Shown: positions 34,452 to 44,033, counted from the stretch's first letter. The stretch is 64,000 nt of DNA from Flavobacterium cutihirudinis (GCF_003385895.1 NZ_QRDQ01000013.1:1-64000), one strand, 5' to 3'. A program made the numbers and translations. The notes: generated by a model from the sequence alone, not told the origin.

Positions 34452-36635
34452 TTACTTTGAAATTTCAAAACTGGCTTCCAAAGCTGTATCTCGTGAATTC
34501 GAACCAATTTTTACATTGTATTTTCCTTCGTAAATTTTGAATTGTTTTTTTGTATCATCCCATTTTTTAAGTTCTTCTAATGGAATTTCTAAAGTAACGG
34601 TTTGAGAATTTCCTTTAACCAAAGAAACACGTTTGAATGCTTTCAGTTCTTTCAATGGCATTCTGTCTCCGCTTGGATATTCAACATATGCCTGCGCCAC
34701 TTCATCAGCATTGTATTGTCCTGTGTTATCAATTTTGATTTGCATCGAAATTTTATCTGACGTCGATTTTACACTTTCCGGTTTTTGAACCCAATTGTAA
34801 CCAAAAGTGCTATAGCTTAATCCGAAACCAAAAGGATATTGTACTTCTTTATCAAAATAACGATACGTTCTTCCGGCCATTGCATAGCTATTATAGTCCG
34901 GTAAATCGCTGAAAGATTTGTAAAAACTAACCGGTAAATGTCCTGAAGGAGAAACTTTTCCGAAAAGAAGATTAGCCAGAGCCGTTCCGCCTTGCTCACC
35001 CGGATACCAGGCAAAAACGATAGCATCTACATAAGGCTCAATTGCTGAAATATCGACAGCACTTCCTCCGGTAACCACTGCAATAAGTGGTGTTTTTGTT
35101 CCTTTACGAAGTGCTTTTATGTACGCAATATGAGACGCAGGAAGATCCATATTTTTTCTGTCTCCTTTACCATCAGCCAAAAATGCATCACCTTCTTCAC
35201 CTTCATAAACTGGCGTAAAACCAATAACGGCGATCGTAACATTTGCCATTGATGCTGCCCAAACTCCACCAAAATCAGTTGTATTGGTAAAATCGCAACC
35301 CATGTCATATTCTACGCGTGTATCTGGATCTACGGCACCGGCAATTCCTTCTACAAAGTTCACTGCCTTATCGCTAATTCCGTGATAATTTCCTAACAAC
35401 GCATCTAACGAAGCGGCATTTGGTCCAACAATCATAATTGATTTGCAATCTTCTTTTTTAAGAGGCAATACTTTTGTTTTCTGATCGCCAACTTCACCAT
35501 TTTTCAGCAAAACCATTCCTTGTTCTGCCATTTTTAAACTAAGATTTCTGTGGTACTTATTAGCTATACTATCAATACCATATTTTCTATACGGATTATC
35601 CTCTGCTTTGTCGTAAAATCCTAATTTGAATTGGGTTCTCAAAGTCGGCGCCAATGCATTATCAATATCTTTCGTCGTAATCAGTTTTTGATTCAAAGCG
35701 TTGATGGCATCTTTTTGCAACAATCCGCTGCAATCCATATTTACTCCACGTTTAATCGCTTCGGCTGCTACAACTACACTGTTTGGCAACGTTTTATGTC
35801 CTTCATAAATATCCTGTAATGCCCAACAATCGGTTACTACATGTCCGCCAAATTTCCATTCTTTTCTTAAAATATCCTGTAATAAAGTTTTGCCTGTACA
35901 ACAAGGTTCTGAGTTTACACGGTTATACGCGCACATAACAGTTTCTACTTTAGCATCAACCAATTTTTTAAACGCATACAAATACGTTTCTCTTAAATCT
36001 TTTTCGTCTACAATAACATCAATAGAATGTCTTGTTTTTTCCGGTCCGCTGTGTACAGCAAAATGTTTAGCGCAAGCTGCCGTTTTCATGTATTTAGGAT
36101 CATTTCCCTGCAATCCTTTTACATAGGCAGTTCCCATTTTTCCCGTCAGAAAAGGATCTTCTCCGTATGTTTCCTGACCTCTTCCCCAGCGAGGATCTCT
36201 GAAAATATTAATATTTGGAGACCAAAAATTCAACCCCATATATTGCAGGCGGCGATCTTTGGCTACAGCCATATTATTTTTAGCTCTGGCTTCGGTTGAA
36301 ATTGCATTTGCTACTTCGTTAAGCAAAGGATCGTTAAAGGTAGCTGCCATTCCTAAAGCCTGAGGGAAAACAGTTGCTTTTCCTGCTCTAGCCACACCAT
36401 GAAGCGATTCACTCCACCAATTGTATTGCGGAATATCCAATCGTTTTACCGCTTTGCTTTCAAAACCTAGTAAAGAAATCTTTTCTTCAGTGGTCAATTG
36501 TTTTAATAAATCATCTACCCTTTTTTCTATTGGTAAATCTTGATTTTTGTAAGCCGGAGTCTTTTGCTGCGCATTTGCAACTCCTATACAAATACAAAAA
36601 AACATTGCAAATCGGTAAGTTCTGGAACAATTCAT
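34452..36635 (-). CDS. GH3 beta-glycosidase (beta-xylosidase/beta-glucosidase type)
   Basis: 727 residues, signal peptide ending ...GVANAQ. GH3 N-terminal barrel (~25-370) with nucleophile D269 in GHVVTDCWAL and KHFAVHSGPEKTRH; GH3 C-terminal alpha/beta domain (~385-600); FN3-like domain (~640-727). The opening WWSESLHGVARAG and YMGLNFWSPNINIFRDPRWG resemble the beta-xylosidase side of GH3. In an N-glycan locus this could remove the core beta-1,2-xylose of plant or invertebrate glycans; beta-glucosidase activity cannot be excluded. A perfect palindrome lies 40 bp upstream of its ATG, and the gene is preceded by 337 bp with a terminator, so it likely opens its own transcript. Confidence 0.88.
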   Translation of the reverse strand: MNCSRTYRFAMFFCICIGVANAQQKTPAYKNQDLPIEKRVDDLLKQLTTEEKISLLGFESKAVKRLDIPQYNWWSESLHGVARAGKATVFPQALGMAATFNDPLLNEVANAISTEARAKNNMAVAKDRRLQYMGLNFWSPNINIFRDPRWGRGQETYGEDPFLTGKMGTAYVKGLQGNDPKYMKTAACAKHFAVHSGPEKTRHSIDVIVDEKDLRETYLYAFKKLVDAKVETVMCAYNRVNSEPCCTGKTLLQDILRKEWKFGGHVVTDCWALQDIYEGHKTLPNSVVVAAEAIKRGVNMDCSGLLQKDAINALNQKLITTKDIDNALAPTLRTQFKLGFYDKAEDNPYRKYGIDSIANKYHRNLSLKMAEQGMVLLKNGEVGDQKTKVLPLKKEDCKSIMIVGPNAASLDALLGNYHGISDKAVNFVEGIAGAVDPDTRVEYDMGCDFTNTTDFGGVWAASMANVTIAVIGFTPVYEGEEGDAFLADGKGDRKNMDLPASHIAYIKALRKGTKTPLIAVVTGGSAVDISAIEPYVDAIVFAWYPGEQGGTALANLLFGKVSPSGHLPVSFYKSFSDLPDYNSYAMAGRTYRYFDKEVQYPFGFGLSYSTFGYNWVQKPESVKSTSDKISMQIKIDNTGQYNADEVAQAYVEYPSGDRMPLKELKAFKRVSLVKGNSQTVTLEIPLEELKKWDDTKKQFKIYEGKYNVKIGSNSRDTALEASFEISK

Positions 36636-36889
36636 TATGGTTGTTTTTAAAATTTCAAAATCCTAATTTCTTTACTAAAACGTTTTACCAATTAAAACGA
36701 AAAGAAAAGTCGAAAACTTAAATAGATCAACTTTACAAAACATAACTATCTATGAAACAAATAGTAAAAATTTTAGCTAATTAATTAAGTTGCGTAATTT
36801 CGGAAATTTAAAGATAAAATATCTTTTTTTTATATAATAATTCAATTTTATCTAAATTTAAGTAGCAATTACCTTTGCAAAAATTATAA
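36636..36889 (-). promoter_or_regulatory. Control region of the GH3-GH92 transcript, with candidate operator
   Basis: A non-coding, AT-rich stretch upstream of the GH3 ATG. It holds TAAAACGTTTTA at 36676-36687, a perfect 12-nt palindrome; nearly the same site (TAAAACGTTATA) occurs at 54031-54042 before the GntR/PNGase genes, and the overlapping 12-mer TACTAAAACGTT is exactly shared. The ACGT-centred symmetry is like LacI-type operators. No clear TAnnTTTG box was found. Confidence 0.5.
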
Positions 36890-36928
36890 AAAGAAAGAGA
36901 TAATGCATAATACATTATCTCTTTCTTT
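36890..36928 (-). terminator. Terminator after the long GH92 gene
   Basis: AAAGAAAGAGATAATG / CATTATCTCTTTCTTT: perfect 16-bp stem with a 7-nt loop, 44 bp after the GH92 stop. Confidence 0.8.
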
Positions 36929-36972
36929 CAGTACTATTATAATAAAGCGAAACTAATTTTACCTTTTCTTAT

Positions 36973-39900
36973 TTAGCGTTCGACTCCCCAACTTTCATTA
37001 GGTAGATTCCCCATTTCTAATTCCAACTTACCACCTTTCAGAACATCCGATTGTAAAATTCGGAAATCGGAAATCGTTTTTCCGTTCAATTTTACTGACT
37101 GAATGTATTTATTTTCTTTCGACGCATTTCGAGCTTCGATAACAAATTCAGCTCCGCGATTGTATCTGCCTCCCAAAGAAATTATTGTTTTCTCGAATCT
37201 TGGACTTCCAATTTCATAAATAGGAGTTGTTGAACAACCACCATCCATCTGAAACAATCCGATAGCACTCATTATATACCAACTACTCATTTGTCCTAAA
37301 TCTTCGTCTCCGGGATAAGCATCATAAGCTGTTGTTCCGTAATATTGTTCCTGAATCGCTCGAACCCATTTTTGAGTGAGCCAAGGTTTTCCTGCCCAAT
37401 TAAACAAATACGAAACCTCCATAGCCGGTTCGTTTCCATGATTGATTGGAAAGGCCGAAAAATTATCCCCAGAAGCATTAAAATTAGCCAAAGCTGACTT
37501 TTCCATCGCCTCATTCAATCGCGTCACAAAACGTTCTTTTCCCATTTCAGCTACCAATCCCTTTGGATCGTGAGGTACAAACCAAGTATAGTTGAATGAA
37601 TTTCCTTCAACAAATCCGGGAGTGTGATACGGATCAAAAGGAGTCATCCAATTGCCATCTTTGTCTTTTGGCCTTGCAAAACCGCTTTCTTTATCAAAGG
37701 TATTTTTCCAATTTTCAGATCGTTTCAAAAAGTAATTATAATCGTCCTTTTTATTCAAAGTCAATGCCATTTGCGACAAACAAAAATCATCATAAGCATA
37801 TTCCATAGTGTTCGACACACTTCCCATATTTAAAGGAATATATCCATATTTCATATAAGGATCGATATCTTCTACACCAACAGTTCCGCCACCTTCGTAA
37901 TTTTGAGGACTAGTGGTCAGCATTTTTTTGAATCCTTCATAAGCAATATTCAAATCAAAATCGCGGATTCCACTCTGCCATGCTCCCATAACCTGCGAAA
38001 CTCCATGCATTGCCACCATGACTCCTGTATGTTCTACGCCTGCAGGATCTGTATTCATCCAACCGCTGTTTTTGTATAAATCGATTGCCGACCGCGCCCA
38101 TTTTGAAGAAATTTCTGGTGCAATCAAATTAAATAATTGCTGATTGTTCCAAAAGGTATTCCAATACTCGCCACTTACTACACAATCATCAGGATTTTTA
38201 AATTGGCAAATCTTTTCATTTTCGTCAACATACCTTCCATCAATATCGGTCCACATGGCTTTTGCCGATAAGGCTCTGTACATATTGGTAAAGAATTTTA
38301 CTTTTTGCAAATAATCGTCTGTTTCTATTGTGACACGTCCTAAATATTCATCCCAAATATTTCTTGCATTCTCGACTACTTTTTCAAAATTCCAATTAAA
38401 AGGTATTTCAATTTCCTTTTGAAGATTATTTTTGGCTCCGTCCAAATCAACTAGAGAAACACCAGTACGCACCTCAATTGTTTCGCCTTTTTTTGTTTTG
38501 AAATTCAGAAAAACACCCAAATCACCTTTTCCTTCCACCAAACTTGTATTTTGTATGATCGAAGGTTCGGTTGCAAATTCATGTGTTCGTTTCCATTCGC
38601 CAATATAACCTGTTACGGGAGGAACTTCATTATTGGTCCAACTTCCCATCGAGTCAAACGGTTTACTAAATTGCATCACAAAATAAACGGTGTAAGATTG
38701 CTCTAAAGAATAACCTGTAAAAGCATTATAGTAAGTCGCATAGCCCTCGATTTGTGTACTTGAAACTTTAGTAATTTTAGCAGCTGTTAAATTATGTGGA
38801 TATTCATTTGGCGTGAACATATCGACCATAATTCGCGCCGAATCTGATTGTGGAAAAGTATAACGTTGCAAAGAGGCACGACGTGTCGCAGTAATTTCAG
38901 CTTTAATTTTTGTATCCGTCATATAGACACTATACTTACCAATTTTTGCCGATTCTGTTTTTTTATCAATTCTGGCTCGATAACCAGAATCCGGATTCTT
39001 CTCTGTTCCCGTGTTCACTTGTAATTTTCCAGTTGTTGGCATAGTAAGTAATCCACACATTGTCCAATCAGAAAAATGACTAAATCCTGTAATATTTTCT
39101 ACCGTATATTCATAACCTGCTTTCCATGTTTCATCCTGATTATCAGGAGCAATCTGAACCATAGCCAAAGGCAAAGAAGGTCCGGGCTTAAACATCCAAC
39201 GTGAATTTCCTGTTCCGATTAATCCATCAACATAATCGGAAAGGGTTTGTAAATCTTGTTTCGATCGTGTTACATTTCCAGAAAAAACTTCCTGATTTCC
39301 TGACTTTATCACTACAGAAGTTAAAACTTTTTGCTTTCGATCTGCTATTGCCGGCATAGGAATTTCAATGATACTATGTCCTTTTTCTATCTTTTTCGAA
39401 ATGGCTGCCTCACCTTTTACATTTACCTCAATTACCGCTTCTTTATCCATTTGGATAACATCAATTAAAAGCGGTTGGATTTGTGATTTTCCTTTTTTTA
39501 ATTCAAAAGGAGCAACTTTCGCCGAAAGAATTAATGTAGAATTTCCCTTTTGTAAATCGAGTATTTTCCCCTCTAATCGGATAGCGTCAAATACAGCCCA
39601 ATTGCCTTCGACGATACCCATTTGAATCGTATTTACGCCTTTATTGAGCCATTCCCCTTTAATGTCAACAGATACGGATGCACTTTTTCCATCTGATTCT
39701 TTTTCTGTTAAAGCCTTTCCGTTTCCTTTAGGTAATTGAATTTCCTGACGGTGACCGTTGACTTCAATTCTTAATCTTGGTGAATTGCTTTTATTTACAT
39801 CTACAAAATCCAAAACCAGTTTATAAGTCGCTTTTGCATCAAAATGTTTCGCATTAAAAACAATTCTCGGAAAATGACGCGGATAAAATCCAGCCCAGTA

Positions 39901-40149
39901 ACCTCCACCAGCCCAAGCATCCAAAGGTCCCGGTAATACATATGCCCAATCTTCTTCCGGAGAGGAATACCCTATAGAATAGACATTTTTTTCTCCACCG
40001 AAATTTGCCAAATACTTATCTTTCCCGTTTGGTGCCAAAGCAAATTCGGCTGCGCTATTGTCTTTTTTTCCTATTTGCCAAAGCGTATTTTGACAAAAAA
40101 CTGATAACGAAAAAAAACATAAGACTAAAGATATTACCGCTTTTTTCAT
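36973..40149 (-). CDS. GH92 alpha-mannosidase with N-terminal beta-sandwich module
   Basis: 1058 residues, signal peptide MKKAVISLVLCFFSLSVFCQ. Residues ~20-200 are not part of GH92: they look like the beta-sandwich carbohydrate-binding module of rhamnogalacturonan lyases (WQIGKKDNSAAEFALAP, PRLRIEVNGHRQEIQLPKGN, NTIQMGIVEGNWAVFDAIRL). The GH92 domain (~305-1058) keeps HGNEPAMEVSYLF with the catalytic Glu and PGDEDLGQMSSWYIMSA. Expected to cleave exo-alpha-mannosyl linkages, with the extra module aiding binding to glycoprotein or larger glycans. It follows the six-hairpin glycosidase by 127 bp with a hairpin between. Confidence 0.92.
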   Translation of the reverse strand: MKKAVISLVLCFFSLSVFCQNTLWQIGKKDNSAAEFALAPNGKDKYLANFGGEKNVYSIGYSSPEEDWAYVLPGPLDAWAGGGYWAGFYPRHFPRIVFNAKHFDAKATYKLVLDFVDVNKSNSPRLRIEVNGHRQEIQLPKGNGKALTEKESDGKSASVSVDIKGEWLNKGVNTIQMGIVEGNWAVFDAIRLEGKILDLQKGNSTLILSAKVAPFELKKGKSQIQPLLIDVIQMDKEAVIEVNVKGEAAISKKIEKGHSIIEIPMPAIADRKQKVLTSVVIKSGNQEVFSGNVTRSKQDLQTLSDYVDGLIGTGNSRWMFKPGPSLPLAMVQIAPDNQDETWKAGYEYTVENITGFSHFSDWTMCGLLTMPTTGKLQVNTGTEKNPDSGYRARIDKKTESAKIGKYSVYMTDTKIKAEITATRRASLQRYTFPQSDSARIMVDMFTPNEYPHNLTAAKITKVSSTQIEGYATYYNAFTGYSLEQSYTVYFVMQFSKPFDSMGSWTNNEVPPVTGYIGEWKRTHEFATEPSIIQNTSLVEGKGDLGVFLNFKTKKGETIEVRTGVSLVDLDGAKNNLQKEIEIPFNWNFEKVVENARNIWDEYLGRVTIETDDYLQKVKFFTNMYRALSAKAMWTDIDGRYVDENEKICQFKNPDDCVVSGEYWNTFWNNQQLFNLIAPEISSKWARSAIDLYKNSGWMNTDPAGVEHTGVMVAMHGVSQVMGAWQSGIRDFDLNIAYEGFKKMLTTSPQNYEGGGTVGVEDIDPYMKYGYIPLNMGSVSNTMEYAYDDFCLSQMALTLNKKDDYNYFLKRSENWKNTFDKESGFARPKDKDGNWMTPFDPYHTPGFVEGNSFNYTWFVPHDPKGLVAEMGKERFVTRLNEAMEKSALANFNASGDNFSAFPINHGNEPAMEVSYLFNWAGKPWLTQKWVRAIQEQYYGTTAYDAYPGDEDLGQMSSWYIMSAIGLFQMDGGCSTTPIYEIGSPRFEKTIISLGGRYNRGAEFVIEARNASKENKYIQSVKLNGKTISDFRILQSDVLKGGKLELEMGNLPNESWGVER

Positions 40150-40202
40150 GTTTTATAAGGTCTTGTATATTCGATATGAATTAGAAAGTAATCGCAAAAA
40201 AA

Positions 40203-40242
40203 TTAACAGATAGTCCCGATAACAATCAGTACTATCTGTTAA
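40203..40242 (-). terminator. Hairpin between six-hairpin glycosidase and GH92 genes
   Basis: TTAACAGATAGT / ACTATCTGTTAA, perfect 12-bp stem with a 16-nt loop, 35 bp after the glycosidase stop. No T-run, so partial termination or mRNA end protection is likely. Confidence 0.5.
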
Positions 40243-40276
40243 AATAATTACGCCCACCGAGTTATATTATTAAAAT

Positions 40277-41566
40277 CTATTTATTCAGCTTTTCAAACAT
40301 TACGATCGCAGTGTACAAAACTCCCGCTTCGCCTCTGAAAGTTCCTGATCCTCTTGGTTCATTTTTTATCGAATACCATTCGTAGAAACCATTATTATCT
40401 CTTACACGTTTCAGCATTGGTTGTACTTCTCTATAAGCCTCTTCTACATAACCGTATTTGATTAATTGCTGAATGGTTCTTGCTCCAAACCAAGTCCAGT
40501 CACCTCCGTTTTGATAACTGTATTCCGGATTCATTATTTTATTAACAAAATAACCGTTTGGATACGGAGGATAAAGTGTAAGACCAATAGAAGGCGCACC
40601 CGCTTCTTTTACTCTTTTTACCATTTCGTCTAATGAAGCTTTTACTTCTTCTCTGCTAAGTAAACCGGCTTCCATCGCTACCGTTGTACCTCCAAAATAA
40701 AAGATATTATTTTCATCAAAATCGGCAGGAAATGGTGATCCGTTTAAATATAAATGCGGAATAAACTTTTGTTTTTTAGTATCCCAAAGATAAGTGCGGG
40801 TATTTTTTGCCACCTCTTTTCTGGTTTTTTCCCATTTATTTTTTGTAGAAGGTAGCATTTCCATCAAGTTATTTAATGCTACTATAAACATGGCATTGTC
40901 ATAAATATCAATAGCAAAATGTGTGTTTTTATCTAAATCTACGCCCCATCCGTGTTCAGGTTGTACATCGCCCCAATCTGCTGTTGTTGCTCCTGTAATC
41001 AAGCCGTATTTTTTTGAATAGCGATTTTTCATTAAAAAATCCATTGCCCATTCCAGTCTTTGTGCTACAGTTTTATCACCTACTTTTTCTGCCAAAATAG
41101 ATTTATCACCGGTTAACTGAATGTATTTATAAACTGCCTGAACCAACGAAGTTTCCTGATCTGTTTCTACCGTATTTTTGTGTGCCGCATATCTTGGCTC
41201 TAATTTCGAATACGAAAAATCGGTTTCTCCGGCTCCAATTTGTTCTTTTGGCGTGTAACCGTCAATGATGTTTCCGTCTTCGCCCTGCATTCTAAAGAAT
41301 ACTAAAAGATTTTCTTTTATATCTTCTTTTTTAGTCACTTGTGCCGCCAATTCTATAAAAGTATTGTAATCGCGAATCCAAACTTCTCTGTAACCGTCAC
41401 CGGCATTAACTCCCGTTTTCATTACTTCCAGCGCTTTACTTTTTACAAAAGACATATTAGGATCATTCTTAATCTTTTCAGACAATTTCTTGTCAATTGT
41501 TTGTTGCTGTGCTGATAAAGTCAGTGCAAACGCAAATGCTGCTACTGACAAAAATATTTTTTTCAT
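40277..41566 (-). CDS. Six-hairpin (alpha/alpha)6 glycosidase, family not assigned
   Basis: 429 residues, signal peptide MKKIFLSVAAFAFALTLSAQ. The pattern is that of an (alpha/alpha)6-barrel glycosidase: GYREVWIRDYNTFIELAAQV with an acidic residue at D66, then NIIDGYTPKEQ, ETDQETSLVQAVYKYIQLTG, TTADWGDVQPEHGWGVD, FAIDIYDNAMFIVALNNL and GGDWTWFGARTIQQLIKYG. It resembles the wider GH15/GH63/GH125 clan in style, but I could not match a family signature; GH125 hallmarks are not evident. Located between two GH92 genes in the mannosidase block, it probably acts on a mannose- or glucose-capped N-glycan arm. Function beyond glycosidase is inference. Confidence 0.7.
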   Translation of the reverse strand: MKKIFLSVAAFAFALTLSAQQQTIDKKLSEKIKNDPNMSFVKSKALEVMKTGVNAGDGYREVWIRDYNTFIELAAQVTKKEDIKENLLVFFRMQGEDGNIIDGYTPKEQIGAGETDFSYSKLEPRYAAHKNTVETDQETSLVQAVYKYIQLTGDKSILAEKVGDKTVAQRLEWAMDFLMKNRYSKKYGLITGATTADWGDVQPEHGWGVDLDKNTHFAIDIYDNAMFIVALNNLMEMLPSTKNKWEKTRKEVAKNTRTYLWDTKKQKFIPHLYLNGSPFPADFDENNIFYFGGTTVAMEAGLLSREEVKASLDEMVKRVKEAGAPSIGLTLYPPYPNGYFVNKIMNPEYSYQNGGDWTWFGARTIQQLIKYGYVEEAYREVQPMLKRVRDNNGFYEWYSIKNEPRGSGTFRGEAGVLYTAIVMFEKLNK

Positions 41567-41651
41567 ACTTATTTAAATTTCATCTATGATAAATCTCAAT
41601 AGATTTGTTTCAGTTATTCTTTTTAATTTTTTTTTTAGCTTCCAAATTCAT

Positions 41652-44033
41652 TTATTTGCTAGTACTCATTGATGGCGGTGGTGTTTTTACACCCCAATTT
41701 GTATTAGGTTTTGCTCCCATTTCAAATAATAAAACGCCTCCGTCTGTTAGTTTTTTTCGATCGATCCAGGCATTTTCTACTTTTTCACCGTTAAAGGAAG
41801 CCGATTGTATATACTTGTTTTGCTTCGAATTATTTTTAGTCTCAATAACCAATTCATCGCCTTTATAGTATTTTTTATCCAGTTTGATGGTTACTTTATC
41901 AAACAACGGACTTCCGAATTGAAAAGTTGGATGCATCGCAGCATGTCCCTGAACATCAAATAATCCCATGGAAGCCATTACGAACCATGCACCAAGTTGT
42001 CCCTGATCTTCATCCTGACCAAATCCGTAGCCATGAAGCGGTTCTGCGCCGTAGAATTCATCGCAAATCATACGGGACCATTTTTGTGTAAGCCAGGGTT
42101 TCCCCGAATAATTAAACAGAAACGAATGATGCAGACAAGGCTGGTTTCCATGATTGTAAAGCATTTCCAGTCCTGAAAAACTATCGATTCCGTTCCCTCC
42201 ACCAAAAGTTGATTTTTGACTTTCATTAAAAGTCGTTTCCAAGCGTTTATTGAATAAATCTACGCCAAGAATTTTGATCAACCCAGCTGGATCCTGAGGA
42301 ACATACCACGTATATTGATACGCATTGGCTTCCTGAAATCCTCTCCACGCTTGCATTGGATTGAAGTTTTCGATAAACTTTCCGTCCTGATAACGTGGAC
42401 GAATGAATTTAGTTTCCGGATCAAAAATGTTTTTCCAGTTTCCTGCCTGTTTGGTCAGTTTTTTATAATCTTCTTTTTTGCCTAAAGCTTTTGCAAATTG
42501 TGAAACTCCGTACGAAGTGTACGCAAACTCAAGTGTATGTGAAGCTCCAAAATTAAAAACCCATCCATTAGCGATAGTCGTATCTTTTGATGGAATATAG
42601 CCTTCTTTTACAAAATAAGCCAAATCATATTTCCCCGAACCAAATGGACGATCTTTGTAACCCGTTTCATTTTTGTAAGCAATCTGGTAGGCTTCTTCAA
42701 CATTAAAATCACGAATTCCAGAATTGTACGTCGCCGCAATCATTAAACCGAAACAATTTGTTTGTACTCCGTTTGAATGTGCTCCGGCCGCTACTCCGTC
42801 ATGCAACCAGCCTGTTTCTTTTGCAAAATCAAGATTCGACTGAATATATTCGCTTAAATAATCCGGATAAGCTAAAGCCCAAAGTTGTCCTAAATTCCAA
42901 AATCCGCCCCAAATTCCGTCTGTATTGTAATGATTGTATTTTGGTTTTCCGTTGCCGTCTAATGCAATTTGACCAATTTTTCCATCATGTCTTGGATATT
43001 TTCCGTTTACGTCGCTCGCTAATCCGCGGCCTAAAAGAGCATGATAAAGTCCCGTGTAGAATTTTACTTTGTTGATACTATCTTTTGTTTCCACTTTGAT
43101 TCGGCCCAACTTTTCATTCCATTTTTCATGCGCTGCAGCTCTTACTGCATCAAAAGTTTGTCCTGTAGCTTCTGTCTTTAAATTCAGTTTTGCATTTTCA
43201 ATACTGGTGTACGAAAGCCCTACCTGCATTTCTACAATTTCTCCTTTTTTAGTAGCAAAATTGATATACATTCCGTTTCCAATTCCTTTTGTTTCCGATT
43301 GTCCGTCAGAAGTTTTATCCTCAACAAAAGAACCGTAAGACACAGGAGTTTTCCCCAATTGAATGACGAAATACATTTTTACACGTTTTTCAGGATCGCA
43401 GAATTTCAAATATTCCGGATAGGTTTCTATAGTTCCTTCTAAAGTGTTTTTGCCAGAAAGTTTCATTGTTGCTTCGATAACGCCACTGCTTTCGCCCTGA
43501 CGATGTCCGATGTCGAAAATAATACGTGATTCTGCCGATTCTGGAAAAGTATATCGGTGAAAACCAACTCTTTCTGTTGCTGTTAATTCAGCTTTTATTC
43601 TATATTCTTTTAAGAAAACCGAATAATAACCTGGTTCTGCATGCTCGTCTTTTTTATCAAATGTTGATCGGTATCCCGTTTCAGGTTTTTCTAAAGTTCC
43701 CGGAGTAGTTTGCAATTTTCCTGTAACTGGCATCGCAACCAAACCTCCAATTTGAAATTCATGAAAATGACCAAAACCTTCAATAGAATTATGTCTGTCG
43801 TCAAAACCGCATGGCGCCCAGCTTCCGCCGCTTCCGTATGCATTTGTATGCGGTGCTAATTTTGCCATTCCGAAAGGTAATGAAGCCGGCGTGTAAAAAA
43901 ACCAGCGTCCGTGTACCGAACCGATTTGCGGATCAACCCAGGCAGCCGGATTAAAATTGTCTTTTTTCTCTGAACAGGAAAAGATTGACAATACCGCCAC
44001 AAAAAGAATTATTTTTTTCAAAACTGTTTTCAT
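41652..44033 (-). CDS. GH92 lipoprotein with Gln at the catalytic-acid position, possible mannosyl-phosphodiester hydrolase
   Basis: 793 residues from the ATG at 44033, which gives a lipoprotein signal (MKTVLKKIILFVAVLSIFSC, Cys20). GH92 features: AWVDPQIGSVHGRWFFYTPA, PFGMAKLAPHT, and GQDEDQGQLGAWFVMASMG near the C-terminus. Where the two other GH92 proteins here have HGNEP, this one has HGNQP (Gln at about residue 631, codon at 42141-42143, CAG). In GH92 that Glu is the general acid; a Gln was reported for a GH92 acting on mannose-1-phospho-6-mannose, where phosphate leaves without protonation. So it may uncap phosphomannosyl glycans. The lipid anchor suggests an outer-membrane location. 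It starts 30 bp after the GH38 gene. Confidence 0.9.
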   Translation of the reverse strand: MKTVLKKIILFVAVLSIFSCSEKKDNFNPAAWVDPQIGSVHGRWFFYTPASLPFGMAKLAPHTNAYGSGGSWAPCGFDDRHNSIEGFGHFHEFQIGGLVAMPVTGKLQTTPGTLEKPETGYRSTFDKKDEHAEPGYYSVFLKEYRIKAELTATERVGFHRYTFPESAESRIIFDIGHRQGESSGVIEATMKLSGKNTLEGTIETYPEYLKFCDPEKRVKMYFVIQLGKTPVSYGSFVEDKTSDGQSETKGIGNGMYINFATKKGEIVEMQVGLSYTSIENAKLNLKTEATGQTFDAVRAAAHEKWNEKLGRIKVETKDSINKVKFYTGLYHALLGRGLASDVNGKYPRHDGKIGQIALDGNGKPKYNHYNTDGIWGGFWNLGQLWALAYPDYLSEYIQSNLDFAKETGWLHDGVAAGAHSNGVQTNCFGLMIAATYNSGIRDFNVEEAYQIAYKNETGYKDRPFGSGKYDLAYFVKEGYIPSKDTTIANGWVFNFGASHTLEFAYTSYGVSQFAKALGKKEDYKKLTKQAGNWKNIFDPETKFIRPRYQDGKFIENFNPMQAWRGFQEANAYQYTWYVPQDPAGLIKILGVDLFNKRLETTFNESQKSTFGGGNGIDSFSGLEMLYNHGNQPCLHHSFLFNYSGKPWLTQKWSRMICDEFYGAEPLHGYGFGQDEDQGQLGAWFVMASMGLFDVQGHAAMHPTFQFGSPLFDKVTIKLDKKYYKGDELVIETKNNSKQNKYIQSASFNGEKVENAWIDRKKLTDGGVLLFEMGAKPNTNWGVKTPPPSMSTSK

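Noticed and set aside
40277..41566. Assignment of the six-hairpin protein to GH125
   Set aside because: The neighbourhood suggests it, but the characteristic GH125 sequence pattern is not evident, so only the fold class is claimed.
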